A stretch of DNA of 64,000 nt from Eubacterium sp. GTDB taxonomy: Bacteria; Bacillota; Clostridia; Lachnospirales; Lachnospiraceae. Below the pieces are notes generated by a model. That model had not been told where the DNA came from and made no database searches. It saw only the letters and a list, made by a program, of their open reading frames with translations. The stretch spans positions 17,980 to 81,979 of the forward strand of contig JAGABX010000091.1 of the NCBI GenBank assembly GCA_017614395.1, given 5' to 3'. This document shows, piece after piece, positions 62,175 through 64,000 of the stretch (position 1 is the stretch's first letter; each line of letters starts with the position of its first letter). The position numbers were made by a program, and so were the translations under genes.

Positions 62175-63951
62175 GAAAAACAAAAAACTGCTTTTTCAGG
62201 TGGGATTTATAACAATATCCGTTCTGATGGCATCTCTGATACTAATATCGGTATTTGACTTGTTTTATTCAAAAAAGCTCTATCTTTCCTCTAAGGAGGA
62301 AATGATAGAGACCAACCTTCAAACCATCAGTGATAGACTATCCGATACTAATAACCTGAAATGGTTCGTTGAATATATCAAAACTCATAGCGAAGAGATT
62401 TCCGTACCTGCTACTGATGAGGAGAAGGAGCTGTATAAAACCGATGAATATACGGATACCATGTACAACAGTATAGTCGAGGATGATTTCAATTTCGATG
62501 AGCAAACGCCGGAGATGCAATTGTATTTAGCAAGGACAATACTTAGTCTGATGGAGGTTCCGTTCATCCTGCTGAAGGATACTAATTATGAAAAAGTAGA
62601 GCTGTTAAACATAAAAGATGAGCATTCGGCTTTTATGCTCGTCGAATTCAATAGAAAAGACACCGAGGGCAACATAGATGATGACGATGATGGTATTATC
62701 AAAAAGAATATTGCTGCTACCATCGAATATGAATCCTCCGAGCACAGCGCAGTGAAGAAAATCCTGAACGGAGCATTGGATGAACCCGGAGCGACTCTGT
62801 TTGAAGAGTATTATGATGCTGAGAGAGGAAGACATTACTACAACGGATATGCTCCCGTGACAGTGGATGGAGAGCATGTTTTTGATCTGTGTCTGCAGTA
62901 TGACTGGAGCATGTTTCGAAAAAATCTGTTTGCTGAGATAATCATTTCATTTATAATCCGGGTAGCGATATTGGCAGCATTGAATGCCCTGCTTTTGCTT
63001 TTTATTTATATTAAGGCGGTCAAACCGCTTGCAAAAGTAAAACGCGGTGTGCAAAAATACAGAGATGACAAGGATACATCTTCTGTTATTTCAGTCATGA
63101 ACGATATCAAAGCGCGTAATGAGGTCGGTGTACTCGCGGAAACCGTTTCCGAAATGGCTTCGGAAATAGATAACTATATTTCAATAGCTGCGGAGAAGGA
63201 AAAAATCGAAACGGAGCTTAACCTGGCGGCAAATATACAATTATCTGCGTTACCATCGGATTTTCCCGCTTTTCCTGACCGCACGGAGTTTGATATCTAT
63301 GCCTCAATGAATCCGGCTAAGGAGGTCGGCGGTGATTTCTATGATTATTTTCTTGTCGATGAAGATCATCTGGCGATAGTAATGGCGGACGTTTCAGGGA
63401 AAGGCGTTCCCGCGGCATTATTTATGATGATGTCAAAAATGCTGATCAAGAGTTATACCATGATGGGACACAGTCCGAAATCAATGCTTGAGTACGTCAA
63501 TCACCAAATCTGTTCAAATAATCCGGAGAAAATGTTTGTGACCGTTTATATAGGCATTTTGGATCTGAACACAGGTGAAATGCTTTGCGGAAATGCCGGT
63601 CATGAATATCCGGTTCTGAAAAAGCCGGACGGGCATTTTGAGTTGTACCACGATCATCATAATTTTGTTGTCGGCGGGTATGACACCCTGCAATATGATG
63701 AGTATTTGTTGAAAATAGAACCCGGTTCCAAACTCTTTCTGTATACGGATGGTTTACCGGATGCAACCGATTCAAATAAGAATCGTTTTGGAATTGAACG
63801 TGCGGTTGAAGCATTACGATCCGTGGAGGATGATACGCCGAAGGATATTCTGGGAGCATTAACAGAGCAGGTAAATGCTTTCGTCGGTGACGCGCCGCGG
63901 TTTGATGATCTGGCGATGCTGTGTTTACATTTCAAGGGTGCGAGTCAGTAA
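62158..63951 (+). CDS. Membrane PP2C/SpoIIE-family phosphatase with sensor domain
   Basis: 597 residues. Membrane helix about 10-32, extracytoplasmic sensor of about 220 residues with an acidic tract (DTEGNIDDDDDG), second helix about 262-285, HAMP, coiled coil and an SpoIIE/RsbU phosphatase domain (about 355-595): EVGGDFYDYF, VMADVSGKGVPAALFM, CGNAGHEYPVL, LFLYTDGLPDATD, RFDDLAML. ATG 62158 overlaps the NRPS stop by 17 bases, so the two are translationally coupled; a longer upstream frame only shadows the NRPS. It would act on STAS proteins encoded in trans. Similar in plan to the phosphatase at 51158. Confidence 0.92.
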   Translation: MILKNKKNKKLLFQVGFITISVLMASLILISVFDLFYSKKLYLSSKEEMIETNLQTISDRLSDTNNLKWFVEYIKTHSEEISVPATDEEKELYKTDEYTDTMYNSIVEDDFNFDEQTPEMQLYLARTILSLMEVPFILLKDTNYEKVELLNIKDEHSAFMLVEFNRKDTEGNIDDDDDGIIKKNIAATIEYESSEHSAVKKILNGALDEPGATLFEEYYDAERGRHYYNGYAPVTVDGEHVFDLCLQYDWSMFRKNLFAEIIISFIIRVAILAALNALLLLFIYIKAVKPLAKVKRGVQKYRDDKDTSSVISVMNDIKARNEVGVLAETVSEMASEIDNYISIAAEKEKIETELNLAANIQLSALPSDFPAFPDRTEFDIYASMNPAKEVGGDFYDYFLVDEDHLAIVMADVSGKGVPAALFMMMSKMLIKSYTMMGHSPKSMLEYVNHQICSNNPEKMFVTVYIGILDLNTGEMLCGNAGHEYPVLKKPDGHFELYHDHHNFVVGGYDTLQYDEYLLKIEPGSKLFLYTDGLPDATDSNKNRFGIERAVEALRSVEDDTPKDILGALTEQVNAFVGDAPRFDDLAMLCLHFKGASQ

Positions 63952-63958
63952 TAATATA

Positions 63959-63984
63959 GTAAATGCAAAAACTTCTGCGTTTAC
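63959..63984 (+). terminator. Hairpin after the last phosphatase gene
   Basis: GTAAATGCA (63959-63967) pairs with TGCGTTTAC (63976-63984) with one G-T pair. No T-run follows within the window, so its role as terminator is uncertain. Confidence 0.35.
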
Positions 63985-64000
63985 TACATAATGTCATTCC

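Noticed and set aside
1-64000. CRISPR arrays, insertion sequences, phage genes
   Set aside because: No regular repeat-spacer series, transposase, integrase or phage structural gene was found when reading both strands.

Overview
This window looks like a chromosomal segment of a Gram-positive, low-to-moderate GC Clostridia species, most probably a Lachnospiraceae-type gut or rumen bacterium (inference). The reasons are the rpoA-rplQ-ECF start, a clostridial GatCAB, RecU, a TetM-like GTPase fused to a YacP/Rae1 domain, two methyl-accepting chemotaxis proteins, a bacterial expansin and GH5 glucanase (plant-wall use), and strong consensus sigma-A promoters (many with exact 17-bp spacers). No phage, IS element, CRISPR array or rRNA was seen.

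Layout. 0-4 kb: end of the ribosomal/RNA polymerase operon (rpoA, rplQ) and an ECF vitamin-transporter energy module in the order ecfA1-ecfT-ecfA2. 4-8 kb: a two-component system and a membrane HD-GYP c-di-GMP phosphodiesterase. 8-12 kb: gatC, gatA, gatB, with a compact convergent type I toxin-antitoxin locus (Fst/par-like) sitting between gatA and gatB. 12-22.3 kb: the TetM-like/YacP fusion, a PilZ protein, an RND pump with a very large coiled-coil insertion, an unknown membrane protein, an RluC/D-type pseudouridine synthase and a DJ-1/PfpI protein. 22.4-27.8 kb: a 1787-residue surface protein. Then tRNA-Gly(CCC), an AAA ATPase/nuclease-like protein, an Ig-expansin, a frameshifted formate/nitrite transporter, a chemoreceptor, recU, a GH5 enzyme, a LysR regulator, a second chemoreceptor and an 8-oxoguanine glycosylase. 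39-43.5 kb (minus strand): a MoxR-DUF58-transglutaminase operon. 43.6-47 kb: cardiolipin synthase and a Na/Pi-type transporter.

47-64 kb is the most unusual part. It combines partner-switching signalling parts (two STAS proteins, one fused to an APH-like kinase; two SpoIIE/PP2C phosphatases with extracytoplasmic sensors; two RsbW-like ATPase domains) with membrane transporters and a 2448-residue nonribosomal peptide synthetase ending in a reductase domain. The RsbW-like domains are physically fused to a glutamate-type SDF symporter (N-terminal) and to a MATE exporter (C-terminal). The NRPS (C-A-T-C-A-T-R) is expected to release a dipeptide aldehyde or alcohol. The genes suggest a phosphorylation-controlled circuit acting on transporters and on export of the peptide product; this is inference. 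Inside this region a 48-bp, 47/48-identical inverted repeat (49119-49166 and 52816-52863) carries the leader and ribosome-binding site of two tail-to-tail gene sets, so inversion would swap which set lies behind which promoter.

Several housekeeping proteins between 0.5 and 21.5 kb (L17, GatA, GatB, the TetM-like GTPase, the Rlu enzyme) carry extra hydrophilic Asn/Ser/Asp/Glu-rich insertions. All family calls are from reading motifs by eye; no database search was run.
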